This document shows positions 19,060-26,854 of a stretch of 64,000 nucleotides of DNA, piece by piece. Source of the DNA: an uncultured Bacteroidales bacterium (lineage in GTDB: Bacteria; Bacteroidota; Bacteroidia; Bacteroidales; UBA4417); NCBI GenBank assembly GCA_903879715.1, contig CAIRMR010000096.1, forward strand, positions 1-64,000, in the 5' to 3' direction. The notes beneath the pieces were generated by a model, which saw only the letters and a program-made list of their open reading frames with translations, did not search any database and was not told the origin of the DNA. Position numbers and translations under genes: made by a program. The stretch's first letter is position 1; the number at the start of each line of letters is the position of its first letter.

Positions 19060-19067
19060 TATTTTTG
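19060..19067 (+). promoter_or_regulatory. -7 box for the bactofilin operon
   Basis: TATTTTTG, a perfect TAnnTTTG 28 nt upstream of the bactofilin start. Confidence 0.5.
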
Positions 19068-19094
19068 TTTCCGGTAATCTAAACTTGAATAAAC

Positions 19095-19484
19095 ATGTCG
19101 AAAATTATGGCAACAGAAACGCCTTCAGTAAATATTATTGGTAACGGGACCGATATAAATGGTAATATTAAATCGAACGGCGATCTTCGCATTGATGGAT
19201 TTATTAAAGGAACGATACAGGCCACCGGAAAAGTTGTGGTTGGATCAACAGGAAGGGTTGAAGGTGAAATCAGTTGCCAGAATGCGGATATTTCGGGTGA
19301 TGTAAAAGCACATATAAAGGTTACGGAACTTCTGAGCCTCAAAGCCAATGCTGTTGTAAGCGGCGATATTCTTACCAACAAACTGGCTATTGAGCCTGGA
19401 GCCGTATTTACAGGAGCATGTAAAATGGGAAACCATGAAAGTATAAATGGAAAATCAGAACAACCAACCGAAACAAAAGCCTGA
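19095..19484 (+). CDS. Bactofilin (polymer-forming cytoskeletal protein)
   Basis: Small beta-helical protein that polymerises without nucleotide and typically scaffolds envelope or cell-shape enzymes. The 129 residues consist mostly of a right-handed beta-helix with regular Gly/hydrophobic rungs ('GNGTDINGNIKSNGDLRIDG' through 'LAIEPGAVFTGACKMG'), flanked by short disordered tails. Alternative start ATGs at codons 1 and 5 make little difference. The end overlaps the next gene by 38 bp, which implies translational coupling. Confidence 0.93.
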   Translation: MSKIMATETPSVNIIGNGTDINGNIKSNGDLRIDGFIKGTIQATGKVVVGSTGRVEGEISCQNADISGDVKAHIKVTELLSLKANAVVSGDILTNKLAIEPGAVFTGACKMGNHESINGKSEQPTETKA

Positions 19485-19695
19485 TCACGAAAAACGGCCG
19501 CCGCTCGAAAGCTATGCCCGTTATTCCAGCCTGGCTTTTCAAATGTTCGCGATTATTGGGATAGGTATTTTCGGTGGCTTTAAACTCGACGAATGGCTAA
19601 AAATAGGGTTTCCTGTTTTTACCGTGTTGTTCTCTATACTTTCTGTGGCTGCAGCAATTTACACTGCAATTAAAGACCTGATAAAGAAACGGTAA
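19447..19695 (+). CDS. AtpZ/AtpI family protein
   Basis: Small membrane protein normally encoded just upstream of F1Fo ATP synthase genes; AtpZ/AtpI proteins are linked to Mg2+/Ca2+ handling or c-ring assembly. The 82 residues have a basic, Pro-rich cytoplasmic start, 'SYARYSSLAFQMFAIIGIGIFGGFKLDEW' as first helix plus the conserved Gly and Asp-Glu, and a second helix ending 'IYTAIKDLIKK'. It overlaps the bactofilin gene. No ATP synthase gene follows within this window. Confidence 0.88.
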   Translation: MENQNNQPKQKPDHEKRPPLESYARYSSLAFQMFAIIGIGIFGGFKLDEWLKIGFPVFTVLFSILSVAAAIYTAIKDLIKKR

Positions 19696-19779
19696 CCCAA
19701 TCCCTGGATCAAATTTTTCAATGAAAAATCCAATTCTGATTTAAACCATGACTTCTTAATAATCATTACCCCATTACAT

Positions 19780-20169
19780 ATGAAGGAATTAGTGAACCGG
19801 TTTATCCGGAATCTTATTTATTTTACAGCTATTTTAGGCGTTTCATCGCTTGCTGTTTCTTATTTCACTCCCGCATTTATTACAAAATTCTGGCCATTTT
19901 TGTTGCTGCTGTTTGCCGGGATCACCCTCACTTTAGTTTCGCTATTGATAAACGCGAGTGAGAAAAAATTCAGCAGGTTTACAAATACATTTATGATCGC
20001 CAGTGTGTTAAAAATCCTTATCCTGTTAATTATTATTGGCGGGTACTCATTCCGGTTCAGGGATGATGCTATACGGTTCTCTGTCACTTTATTAGTATTT
20101 TATATTCTGTATCTCTTATTCGAAATTTTCTGGCTGATGAAACTTCAGAATTCGGATAAAAAAGAATAA
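19780..20169 (+). CDS. Small four-helix membrane protein of unknown function
   Basis: 129 residues with four predicted transmembrane helices and basic loops; it ends 'LQNSDKKE'. I do not recognise a named domain. In Bacteroidetes a protein of this size and topology often lies between atpZ and atpB, so it is probably an AtpI-like companion; that is inference from position. It is 84 bp after the AtpZ-like gene. Confidence 0.7.
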   Translation: MKELVNRFIRNLIYFTAILGVSSLAVSYFTPAFITKFWPFLLLLFAGITLTLVSLLINASEKKFSRFTNTFMIASVLKILILLIIIGGYSFRFRDDAIRFSVTLLVFYILYLLFEIFWLMKLQNSDKKE

Positions 20170-20250
20170 CCGCTTATAGATACCATACCCATTTTAATCT
20201 TCTTACTTTTCTTGCAACCAAAATAACTAATTCAGATTTATTATCCCACC

Positions 20251-20901
20251 ATGATTCCCCGTGTCAAAATCTGTTGCATCAGCAGTATCGAAGAAGCCCG
20301 GATTGCCATTGAAGCCGGGGCATCAGCCATTGGATTGGTTGGACAAATGCCAAGCGGGCCGGGAGTTATCAGTGATGAATTAATCTTCCAAATCGCTAAA
20401 ACTGTCCCCCCTCCTATCGGAACCTTCCTGTTAACGAGTGAAACTTCGGTTAAAGAAATTATAAAACATCACCAACGCACGCTAACCAATACCATTCAAC
20501 TTGTTGATGCGCTTACAACCGGAACCTATAGTGAACTTCAAAATGCTCTTCCAGGCATAAAACTGGTACAGGTTATCCATGTACTTGACGAACGATCAGT
20601 TGACGAAGCCATTGAAATTTCAGAACACGTACATGCCATCTTACTCGACAGCGGAAATCCGAATTTACAAGTCAAGGAACTTGGAGGAACCGGTCGCATT
20701 CACAATTGGAAGCTTAGCCGTAAAATCAGGGATAGTATTTCGATTCCGGTATTCCTGGCCGGGGGGCTGAAAGCAGAAAATATCAGGCAGGCACTTGAGG
20801 AAGTTCAGCCATTTGGAATTGATTTATGCAGTGGGGTGAGAACAAACGGAAAACTGGACAGGGGAAAACTTGATAGGTTTATGCTTGAGGTATTGAAATA
20901 G
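20251..20901 (+). CDS. trpF: Phosphoribosylanthranilate isomerase (TrpF) family protein
   Basis: TIM-barrel enzyme of the TrpF family (PRA to CdRP in tryptophan synthesis). The N-terminus 'RVKICCISSIEEA' has the catalytic Cys of the KICG motif, with Cys in place of the usual Gly after it. 'HAILLDSG' carries the general-acid Asp. 'VFLAGGLKAENI' and 'GIDLCSGVRTNGKLD' bind phosphate. The 216-residue length is right. No other trp genes are nearby, so this could be a stand-alone paralogue rather than the operon copy. Confidence 0.82.
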   Translation: MIPRVKICCISSIEEARIAIEAGASAIGLVGQMPSGPGVISDELIFQIAKTVPPPIGTFLLTSETSVKEIIKHHQRTLTNTIQLVDALTTGTYSELQNALPGIKLVQVIHVLDERSVDEAIEISEHVHAILLDSGNPNLQVKELGGTGRIHNWKLSRKIRDSISIPVFLAGGLKAENIRQALEEVQPFGIDLCSGVRTNGKLDRGKLDRFMLEVLK

Positions 20902-20966
20902 TTATTCGTTATTCGTTAATCGTTAATCGTCCTTACCCCTTACTCCTTACACCTTACTCCTTATTT
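20901..20966. repeat. Degenerate GTTATTCGTTAATCG / CCTTACTCCTTAC word repeat
   Basis: Two successive short-word runs: three CGTTA(A/T)T-type words, then CCTTAC(C/T)CCTTACTCC-type words. They lie directly after the trpF-like stop codon. Confidence 0.8.
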
Positions 20967-21097
20967 AATCATTCAAAAGTGCCGCCAGAATTAATTTTGT
21001 TTAATTTATTTTTCTTATTCTTAAACACTTTAAACTATCCGGTGTTTAATGTTGTATCAATTCAATATTGTACTTTTACAGTTTAAAATCAGTATTC

Positions 21098-21511
21098 ATG
21101 ATTTATATTACCCGCCGCGAACGTTTTAATGCGGCACACAGGCTTTTCAAGCCGGAATACAGCGATGAACAGAACCTTCAGGTATTTGGCAAATGCTCAA
21201 ACCCAAACTGGCATGGGCACAATTATACACTGTTTGTGACAGTAAAAGGCGATGTAAATCCGGCTACCGGTTTCCTTGTAAACCTCAAAGACCTCAGCGC
21301 AATAATTGATCAGCGTGTGATTGAAAAACTTGACCACCGTAATATCAACCTGGAAGTTGATTTTATGTACGGGAAATTAGCTTCAACCGAAAACCTGGCA
21401 ATCGGTATATGGAATGAATTATCTGAACCAATTGCGGCAATGGGAGCAGCACTACACAGCATCAAACTTTACGAAACCGAAAACAACTTTGTTGAATACC
21501 TCGGCAGTTAA
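21098..21511 (+). CDS. 6-pyruvoyl-tetrahydropterin synthase / QueD family protein
   Basis: Acts on 7,8-dihydroneopterin triphosphate, the product of the adjacent folE enzyme. I use the ATG at 21098 (137 residues, 'MIYITRRERFNAAHRLF'); the longer frame begins with TTG at 21068, inside promoter-like DNA. Zinc histidines are 'AAHR' and 'HGH'. The catalytic Cys is in 'FGKCSNPNWHGHNY', spacing Cx5HGH. In the PTPS superfamily that spacing marks PTPS-II (pyruvoyl-tetrahydropterin) rather than QueD, which uses Cx3HGH. 'DHRNINLEV' and 'TENLAIGIW' complete the family signature. Confidence 0.9.
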   Translation: MIYITRRERFNAAHRLFKPEYSDEQNLQVFGKCSNPNWHGHNYTLFVTVKGDVNPATGFLVNLKDLSAIIDQRVIEKLDHRNINLEVDFMYGKLASTENLAIGIWNELSEPIAAMGAALHSIKLYETENNFVEYLGS

Positions 21512-21603
21512 AAAAAGGAATTCTTTATAATTCCGGGAAATTCCCTTGGAGCCTTTTAACCATTTTCCATTAACAATTAAATTTTTCTCAATACAAACAT
21601 ACC

Positions 21604-22263
21604 ATGAGCAGCGATATAGTAAAACCCATGTTGATTGAAAATAACATGGATGATTACGAACTGAAAGACGGATACGAAAAGCGCGATATCTATAATATGA
21701 CCACAATTAAGGATCTTGCATTTCATTATCGTGAGATCCTGAGGCTAATTGGCGAGAATCCTTCACGCGAAGGCCTTGAAAAAACGCCTGAACGTGTTGC
21801 CAAAGCCATGCAGTTCCTTACTCACGGCTATGACCTTGATCCGGAGGAAATTTTGCGTTCGGCCATGTTCAACGAAGATTACAAGCAAATGGTAATCGTG
21901 AAAGACATTGAGTTGTATTCGATGTGCGAACACCATATGATCCCGTTTTTCGGTAAAGCACATGTAGCCTATATTCCTAACGGACGAATTGTTGGACTGA
22001 GTAAAATTCCACGTGTGGTTGATGCTTTTGCGCGACGCCTTCAGGTCCAGGAACGCCTTACAACACAGATAAAGGACGCAATCAACAATACCATGAAACC
22101 TTTAGGTGTGGCTGTTGTAATTGAAGCACAGCATATGTGTATGAGTATGCGTGGCATCCAGAAACAGAATTCAGTTACAACAACTTCTGATTTTACAGGA
22201 GCATTTTTAGTAGATAAAACCAGGGCAGAGTTTATACATTTAATCGGATCAAGGTTACACTAA
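21604..22263 (+). CDS. folE: GTP cyclohydrolase I
   Basis: Converts GTP to 7,8-dihydroneopterin triphosphate, entry to folate, queuosine and biopterin. The 219 residues have a variable 35-residue N-terminal arm and then the conserved core. '[18 protein letters not shown]' starts it. '[21 protein letters not shown]' carries the zinc Cys and His, and '[27 protein letters not shown]' follows. '[12 protein letters not shown]' has the second zinc Cys. It lies 92 bp after the PTPS-family gene, which would use its product. Confidence 0.97.
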   Translation: MSSDIVKPMLIENNMDDYELKDGYEKRDIYNMTTIKDLAFHYREILRLIGENPSREGLEKTPERVAKAMQFLTHGYDLDPEEILRSAMFNEDYKQMVIVKDIELYSMCEHHMIPFFGKAHVAYIPNGRIVGLSKIPRVVDAFARRLQVQERLTTQIKDAINNTMKPLGVAVVIEAQHMCMSMRGIQKQNSVTTTSDFTGAFLVDKTRAEFIHLIGSRLH

Positions 22264-22393
22264 TAGTTTTATGAGATCCTATTAGAAAATATGCAAGATT
22301 ATTAACTTATAGGCAATGACTATGACTTTTTGTTTCTGAAAGCTCAAAAATGTTAAAACAAGCTAATTCAAAAATCATTTCACAAAGAATGTT

Positions 22394-22401
22394 TAATTTT
22401 G
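22394..22401 (+). promoter_or_regulatory. -7 box for the Bax inhibitor-1 gene
   Basis: TAATTTTG, a perfect TAnnTTTG 28 nt upstream of the start codon. Confidence 0.5.
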
Positions 22402-22429
22402 CTTTCTCAAACTAAAAAATTCTATCAAA

Positions 22430-23152
22430 ATGTTTAATCAGAATCAATACAATACATTCACTGACGTACAGGTTCAGGATGAAAGCACAGTTCGTTCATT
22501 TATGGCGGGAGTATTTACATGGATGTTTATCGCTTTGGCAATTACCGCCGGAATTTCCTATTACGTTTCAATAACGCCTGAAATCATGCAGCTTATGGTT
22601 ACAGAAACAGGTCTTTCGATTTTCGGATGGGTTGTGATGCTGGCGCCAATCGGGTTTGTGCTGCTTATGTCATTCAGGTTTCAGAAACTAAGTGCCATGT
22701 CGCTTACCTTACTGTTTGTTGTTTATTCAGTGCTTGTAGGATTAAGCCTGAGTTTTATATTCCTTGTGTACACTATGGGTTCCATTGCCACTACATTCGT
22801 GGTAACGTCACTTACATTCGGGGTAATGGCTGTTGCCGGATATACTACCAAAACTGACCTCACGAAATTTGGAAGTATCCTGATGATGGGGCTTGTAGGA
22901 ATTATTATTGCAACAGTGGTGAATTTCTTCCTTAAAAGTGATTCCATGCAATACGTGATCAGTTTTATTGGTGTACTTGTATTTACCGGACTCACTGCTT
23001 ATGATGTGCAGAAACTCAAGAAAATTGGGAATGAAATGACAGCCGGTGAGGAATCCACACGCAAATATACCATTATGGGTGCATTGTCACTTTACCTTGA
23101 CTTTATCAACCTGTTTCTCTTTCTGTTACGATTTCTTGGCCGCAGGAATTAA
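22430..23152 (+). CDS. Bax inhibitor-1/YccA family membrane protein
   Basis: Seven-helix inner-membrane protein of the BI-1/TMBIM family; bacterial members act as pH-gated Ca2+ leak channels (BsYetJ) or FtsH modulators (YccA). Helices fill residues 24-236. The family segment 'FTGLTAYDVQKLKKIG' near residue 185 contains the conserved Asp, and 'GALSLYLDFINLFLFLLRFLG' is the usual C-terminal helix. Length 240 is normal. It stands alone, with its own promoter and a strong terminator. Confidence 0.95.
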   Translation: MFNQNQYNTFTDVQVQDESTVRSFMAGVFTWMFIALAITAGISYYVSITPEIMQLMVTETGLSIFGWVVMLAPIGFVLLMSFRFQKLSAMSLTLLFVVYSVLVGLSLSFIFLVYTMGSIATTFVVTSLTFGVMAVAGYTTKTDLTKFGSILMMGLVGIIIATVVNFFLKSDSMQYVISFIGVLVFTGLTAYDVQKLKKIGNEMTAGEESTRKYTIMGALSLYLDFINLFLFLLRFLGRRN

Positions 23153-23172
23153 TACCGAACAAAGCACTTATT

Positions 23173-23200
23173 AAGGCCGGCTAATCCGGCCTTTTTATTT
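23173..23200 (+). terminator. Intrinsic terminator after the Bax inhibitor-1 gene
   Basis: AAGGCCGG (23173-23180) pairs perfectly with CCGGCCTT (23186-23193) and is followed by TTTATTT. Confidence 0.85.
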
Positions 23201-23239
23201 GAACAGCCAGCCTGATATGGTGTTTAATTACAGAATGAT

Positions 23240-23247
23240 TACTTTTG
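23240..23247 (+). promoter_or_regulatory. -7 box for fabD
   Basis: TACTTTTG, a perfect TAnnTTTG 25 nt upstream of the fabD start codon. Confidence 0.55.
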
Positions 23248-23272
23248 CAACTCAAATCAGAAACAAAGATAT

Positions 23273-24145
23273 ATGAAAGCATATGTATTTCCCGGACAGG
23301 GAGCGCAATTTGTAGGAATGGGCAAGGATCTGTATGACAACCATGCCACGGCGAAAGAAATGTTTGAGAAAGCCAATAAAATTCTTGGTTTCCGCATTAC
23401 AGACCTTATGTTTGCTGGTACCGATGAAGACCTTCGACAGACCCGTGTTACCCAGCCTGCTATTTTCCTGCATTCAGTAATCCTGGCTGCTACTTTGCCC
23501 GATTTTAAACCAGATATGGTTGCAGGACATTCGCTTGGCGAATTTTCGGCACTGGTTACCAGTAAGGCTTTGTCCTTCGAAGATGGCTTGCGCCTGGTAT
23601 ACGCCCGAGCCATGGCTATGCAAAAAGCCTGCGAAGCAGAACCCAGCACCATGGCTGCCATTCTTGGATTGGACGACGCAAAAACGGAAGAAGTTTTAGC
23701 CGGAATCGATGAAATAGTCGTACCTGCTAATTATAACAGTCCGGGACAATTGGTTATTTCGGGTTCGATTAAAGGAATTGAAATTGCATGCGAAGCATTG
23801 AAAGCTGCCGGTGCCAAACGCGCTCTGCCGTTAAAAGTTGGTGGTGCTTTTCACTCACCACTTATGGAACCTGCCCGTATCGAACTGGCTGCCGCTATCG
23901 AAGCAACAACATTCAGTACGCCGGTTTGCCCTGTGTATCAGAATGTAGATGCAAAACCCTATATTAATCCTTCTGAAATTAAAACCAACCTGGTTGCCCA
24001 ACTAACATCTCCTGTTCGCTGGACTCAGATTGTTCAGAACATGGTTGCCGATGGAGCAACTACTTTCGTTGAAGTTGGTCCGGGCACAGTATTGCAGGGA
24101 TTGGTTAAAAAAATTGCTCCTGAAGTAGAAGCAATGGGAGTTTAG
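23273..24145 (+). CDS. fabD: Malonyl-CoA:ACP transacylase
   Basis: Loads malonate onto acyl carrier protein for fatty-acid synthesis. The 290 residues begin with the 'FPGQGAQFVGMG' oxyanion segment. The catalytic Ser is in 'VAGHSLGEFSALV' (about residue 87), followed by the substrate Arg in 'YARAMAMQKA'. The catalytic His is in 'GGAFHSPLMEPAR' and 'FVEVGPGTVLQGLVKKI' ends the domain. Length is normal and no neighbour fatty-acid gene is present. A perfect terminator follows. Confidence 0.97.
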   Translation: MKAYVFPGQGAQFVGMGKDLYDNHATAKEMFEKANKILGFRITDLMFAGTDEDLRQTRVTQPAIFLHSVILAATLPDFKPDMVAGHSLGEFSALVTSKALSFEDGLRLVYARAMAMQKACEAEPSTMAAILGLDDAKTEEVLAGIDEIVVPANYNSPGQLVISGSIKGIEIACEALKAAGAKRALPLKVGGAFHSPLMEPARIELAAAIEATTFSTPVCPVYQNVDAKPYINPSEIKTNLVAQLTSPVRWTQIVQNMVADGATTFVEVGPGTVLQGLVKKIAPEVEAMGV

Positions 24146-24164
24146 AGAAATTTTCGAACGCACG

Positions 24165-24203
24165 AATACCCTGTTTCTGCAAAAAGACAGGGTATTTTTT
24201 TTT
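24165..24203 (+). terminator. Intrinsic terminator of fabD
   Basis: AATACCCTGT (24165-24174) pairs perfectly over 10 bp with ACAGGGTATT (24187-24196), followed by a run of T. Confidence 0.9.
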
Positions 24204-24252
24204 AAACCTTCTTCCCGTTTATACGTTATTAATCTTTCAAATCATTAGTATT

Positions 24253-24960
24253 ATGACTCTTCCGGAAATCATGCAGCAACTGCAGCAATTGGGGAATGAA
24301 AGCACGAAAAGCGTTCTGGTTAAACACGGTGCCCGTGAACCTTTTTTCGGAGTTAAAATAGAAGATCTGAAGAAAATAGTAAAAAAAGCGAAGACAGATT
24401 ATCCTCTTTCGCTGGAACTATTTAATACTGGCAATTCGGATGCTATGTACCTGGCCGGGTTAATAGCAGATCCGGCTAAAATGTCACGGGAAGATCTGAA
24501 CGATTGGGTGGAAACAGCCTATTGGTATATGCTTAGTGAATTCACAGTTGCATGGGTTGCTTCCGAAAGTCCTTTTGGTACGGAACTTGCTTTGCAATGG
24601 ATCGAATCTGATAAGGAAAACATTGCGTCTGCAGGCTGGGCCACGTTGGCAAGCATTGCAGCATGTAAAAATGACGAAGAAATTGATGCCATACTTTATA
24701 GGAATTTACTTAAAAGGATCTCAAGTACAATACATTCTGAGAAAAACCGTGTTCGCTCCGCCATGAATAATTTTGTAATTTCTGTTGGCGGATATTGCAA
24801 ACCATTATCAGAAGACGCAACAAGTATAGCGTCACAGATAGGAAAAGTAAAAGTAGATATGGGAGGCACTGCATGTAAGGTTCCCTTGGCTACTGATTAT
24901 ATTCAAAAGATGCGTGCCAGGAATAAATCCTGGAAAAAGAGAAAATCAGCCAGATGTTAA
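24253..24960 (+). CDS. DNA alkylation repair protein (AlkD/ALK superfamily)
   Basis: All-helical HEAT-like repeat protein of the family that includes the DNA glycosylase AlkD, which removes alkylated purines. The start 'LQQLGNESTKSVLVKHGAREPFFGVKIEDLKKI' is family-typical, and 'WYMLSEFTVAWVASES' and 'EKNRVRSAMNNFVISVGGYC' belong to the later repeats. It ends in a basic tail (RARNKSWKKRKSARC). The subgroup resembles the smaller bacterial proteins whose glycosylase activity has not been shown, so activity is uncertain. It is 107 bp downstream of fabD, beyond its terminator. Confidence 0.88.
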   Translation: MTLPEIMQQLQQLGNESTKSVLVKHGAREPFFGVKIEDLKKIVKKAKTDYPLSLELFNTGNSDAMYLAGLIADPAKMSREDLNDWVETAYWYMLSEFTVAWVASESPFGTELALQWIESDKENIASAGWATLASIAACKNDEEIDAILYRNLLKRISSTIHSEKNRVRSAMNNFVISVGGYCKPLSEDATSIASQIGKVKVDMGGTACKVPLATDYIQKMRARNKSWKKRKSARC

Positions 24961-24985
24961 CGTGCCTGATGATACTTGATTAGTG

Positions 24986-25975
24986 CTAATCTTTCGATAG
25001 TACCAATTCTATGGCAGTCAATTCATCCGAGCTAAACTTAGTGTTGCCCAATGCGCCCAAATTATTTTCGAGCTGCGGAACCGAACTGGCACCGATTAAT
25101 ACAGAAGTAACCCGTTTATCTTTCAATAACCATGTAATGGCCATTTGCGACAGACTTTGTCCTCGGGTATTCGCAATTTCGTTTAACTTTTTAATTTGAG
25201 GCAACATCAGTATTACACGATCTTCATTTAAAAAAATGTGTTTTGCAGCCCGTGAATCAGAAGGAATTCCGTTAAGGTAGCGATCAGTAAGCAAGCCCTG
25301 GGCCAGTGGCGAAAAAGTAATACAACCCATTCCATCCTGCTCAAGTACATCCATTAATCCATCTTCGGCCCAACGGTTAAACATGCTGTACGAAGGCTGG
25401 TGAATCAGGCAGGGAGTTCCCATCTGTTTAAGAATTTCCGCTGCTTTGTGAGTAAGTTCGGCCGGGTAGTTGGAAATACCGACATACAAAGCTTTGCCTT
25501 GTTTCACAATTAAATCGAGCGCTGCCATGGTTTCTTCGAGTGGCGTATCCGGATCGGGACGATGGCTGTAAAAAATATCCACATAATCCAGTTTCATGCG
25601 CTTCAGGCTCTGATCGAGGCTCGAAACCAGGTATTTCTTCGATCCCCATTCGCCATAAGGTCCATCCCACATCAGGTACCCAGCTTTGGTTGAAATAATC
25701 ATCTCATCGCGGTATGGACGAAGATCATTTTGCATCATTCTGCCGAAATTTTCTTCCGCGGAACCGGGAGGAGGACCGTAATTATTGGCAAGATCAAAAT
25801 GCGTAATTCCACAATCAAAAGCTTTCAATACAATCTGCCGGGAAACCTCGAAGCGGTCCACATGCCCGAAATTATGCCATAACCCAAGAGAAATCTCAGG
25901 TAGTTTGATTCCACTTTTCCCGCAACGACGGTATTTCATTTGCTCGTAACGTGTTGATTGTGCGAGAAATTCCAT
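24986..25975 (-). CDS. Aldo/keto reductase, YghZ (L-glyceraldehyde-3-phosphate reductase)-like
   Basis: NADPH-dependent aldehyde reductase. The protein tracks Escherichia coli YghZ closely: 'YRRCGKSGIKLPEISLGLWHNFG' at the start, 'FDLANNYGPPPGSAEENFGR' with the catalytic Asp and Tyr, 'ISTKAGYLMWDGPYG' with the Lys, and 'DIFYSHRPDPDTPLEET' with the His. 'TPLAQGLLTDRYLNGIP' follows. YghZ detoxifies methylglyoxal and reduces L-glyceraldehyde 3-phosphate. I keep the first ATG because YghZ homologues have the same ~12 residues ('ERY.QM') before the core. It faces the repair gene convergently with a 25-bp gap. Confidence 0.94.
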   Translation of the reverse strand: MEFLAQSTRYEQMKYRRCGKSGIKLPEISLGLWHNFGHVDRFEVSRQIVLKAFDCGITHFDLANNYGPPPGSAEENFGRMMQNDLRPYRDEMIISTKAGYLMWDGPYGEWGSKKYLVSSLDQSLKRMKLDYVDIFYSHRPDPDTPLEETMAALDLIVKQGKALYVGISNYPAELTHKAAEILKQMGTPCLIHQPSYSMFNRWAEDGLMDVLEQDGMGCITFSPLAQGLLTDRYLNGIPSDSRAAKHIFLNEDRVILMLPQIKKLNEIANTRGQSLSQMAITWLLKDKRVTSVLIGASSVPQLENNLGALGNTKFSSDELTAIELVLSKD

Positions 25976-26071
25976 GATTGTCGGACTTTAAAAATAGCTT
26001 TAAATATTAATTGTTGTTCCCCTAACTTCAGTTCGGCACTACTTATAAAATTTTGTGAATTGCGGCTAGTT

Positions 26072-26650
26072 TTAAAATTTACGAACCAATCCATCTTTAA
26101 GTTCATAAACCACATTACTCTCCGGGCATATAGCTTTTCCGTCCTTGTCAAATTTCAGTTTGTGACCATATTCGCTCATCCATCCGGTTTGCCGGGCAGG
26201 ATTCCCGACAACTAAAGCATACGATGGAACAGTCCTGATAACGACAGCTCCGGCGCCAATAAAGCAAAACTCGCCTAATTCGATACCACATACAATGGTA
26301 GCATTTGCGCCAATAGTAGCACCTTTTCTGACGAATGTACGCGCATATTCATTCTTCCGGTTAACGGCACTGCGTGGATTTATCACATTGGTAAAAACCA
26401 TAGAAGGACCTAGAAACACATCATCTTCGCAAACAACACCGGTATAAATAGAAACGTTATTCTGAATTTTTACGTTCTTACCTAAAACAACATCGGGCGA
26501 AACAACTACATTTTGACCGATATTGCAGCCTTCGCCGATGATACAACCCGGCATTATGTGCGAAAAATGCCATATCCTGGTGCCGTTCCCAATAGTACAT
26601 CCCTCGTCGATAACCGCAGAGGAATGAGCAAAATATCCTTTTTCGATCAT
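26072..26650 (-). CDS. Hexapeptide-repeat N-acetyltransferase, WbpD/WlbB-like
   Basis: Left-handed beta-helix acyltransferase. Successive hexapeptide rungs run from 'GCTIGNGTRIWHFSHIMPGCIIGEGCNIGQ' to 'IVCGIELGEFCFIGAGAVV'. 'SMVFTNVINPRSAVNRKNEYARTFVRKGATIGANATI' is characteristic of the enzymes that N-acetylate a 3-amino group on UDP-sugars (WbpD, WlbB) or dTDP-sugars (FdtC, QdtC). The 192-residue length fits. The aminotransferase that would supply the amino sugar lies directly upstream, so the pair probably installs a 3-acetamido group on a surface sugar. The exact sugar is inference. Confidence 0.88.
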   Translation of the reverse strand: MIEKGYFAHSSAVIDEGCTIGNGTRIWHFSHIMPGCIIGEGCNIGQNVVVSPDVVLGKNVKIQNNVSIYTGVVCEDDVFLGPSMVFTNVINPRSAVNRKNEYARTFVRKGATIGANATIVCGIELGEFCFIGAGAVVIRTVPSYALVVGNPARQTGWMSEYGHKLKFDKDGKAICPESNVVYELKDGLVRKF

Positions 26651-26810
26651 AATTAATTTATTTTTCTTGTAGATTTCCCTGGCGTTTCACTTAATTTTTC
26701 ATGCACTTAATTTCTTATAAATTTTCCTGATATCGAAAGACAACTTACAATATACGCCATTGATAACATTCCAATTTATAAACCTTAATTTCTTCATTCC
26801 CATCCCTGTA

Positions 26811-26845
26811 AAACGCTGACAGGTCTTACAGACGCTTTCAGGTTT
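26811..26845. repeat. REP-like 35-nt palindrome, copy 1
   Basis: It begins AAACGCTGACAGGTCT and ends CAGACGCTTTCAGGTTT. CTGACAG and GTCT pair with AGAC and CTTTCAG, with one mismatch in this copy. Two further copies lie at 57799-57829 and 57879-57913. It is intergenic, directly downstream of the aminotransferase stop... on its coding strand, and before the acetyltransferase gene. Confidence 0.85.
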
Positions 26846-26854
26846 ACTATTTGC

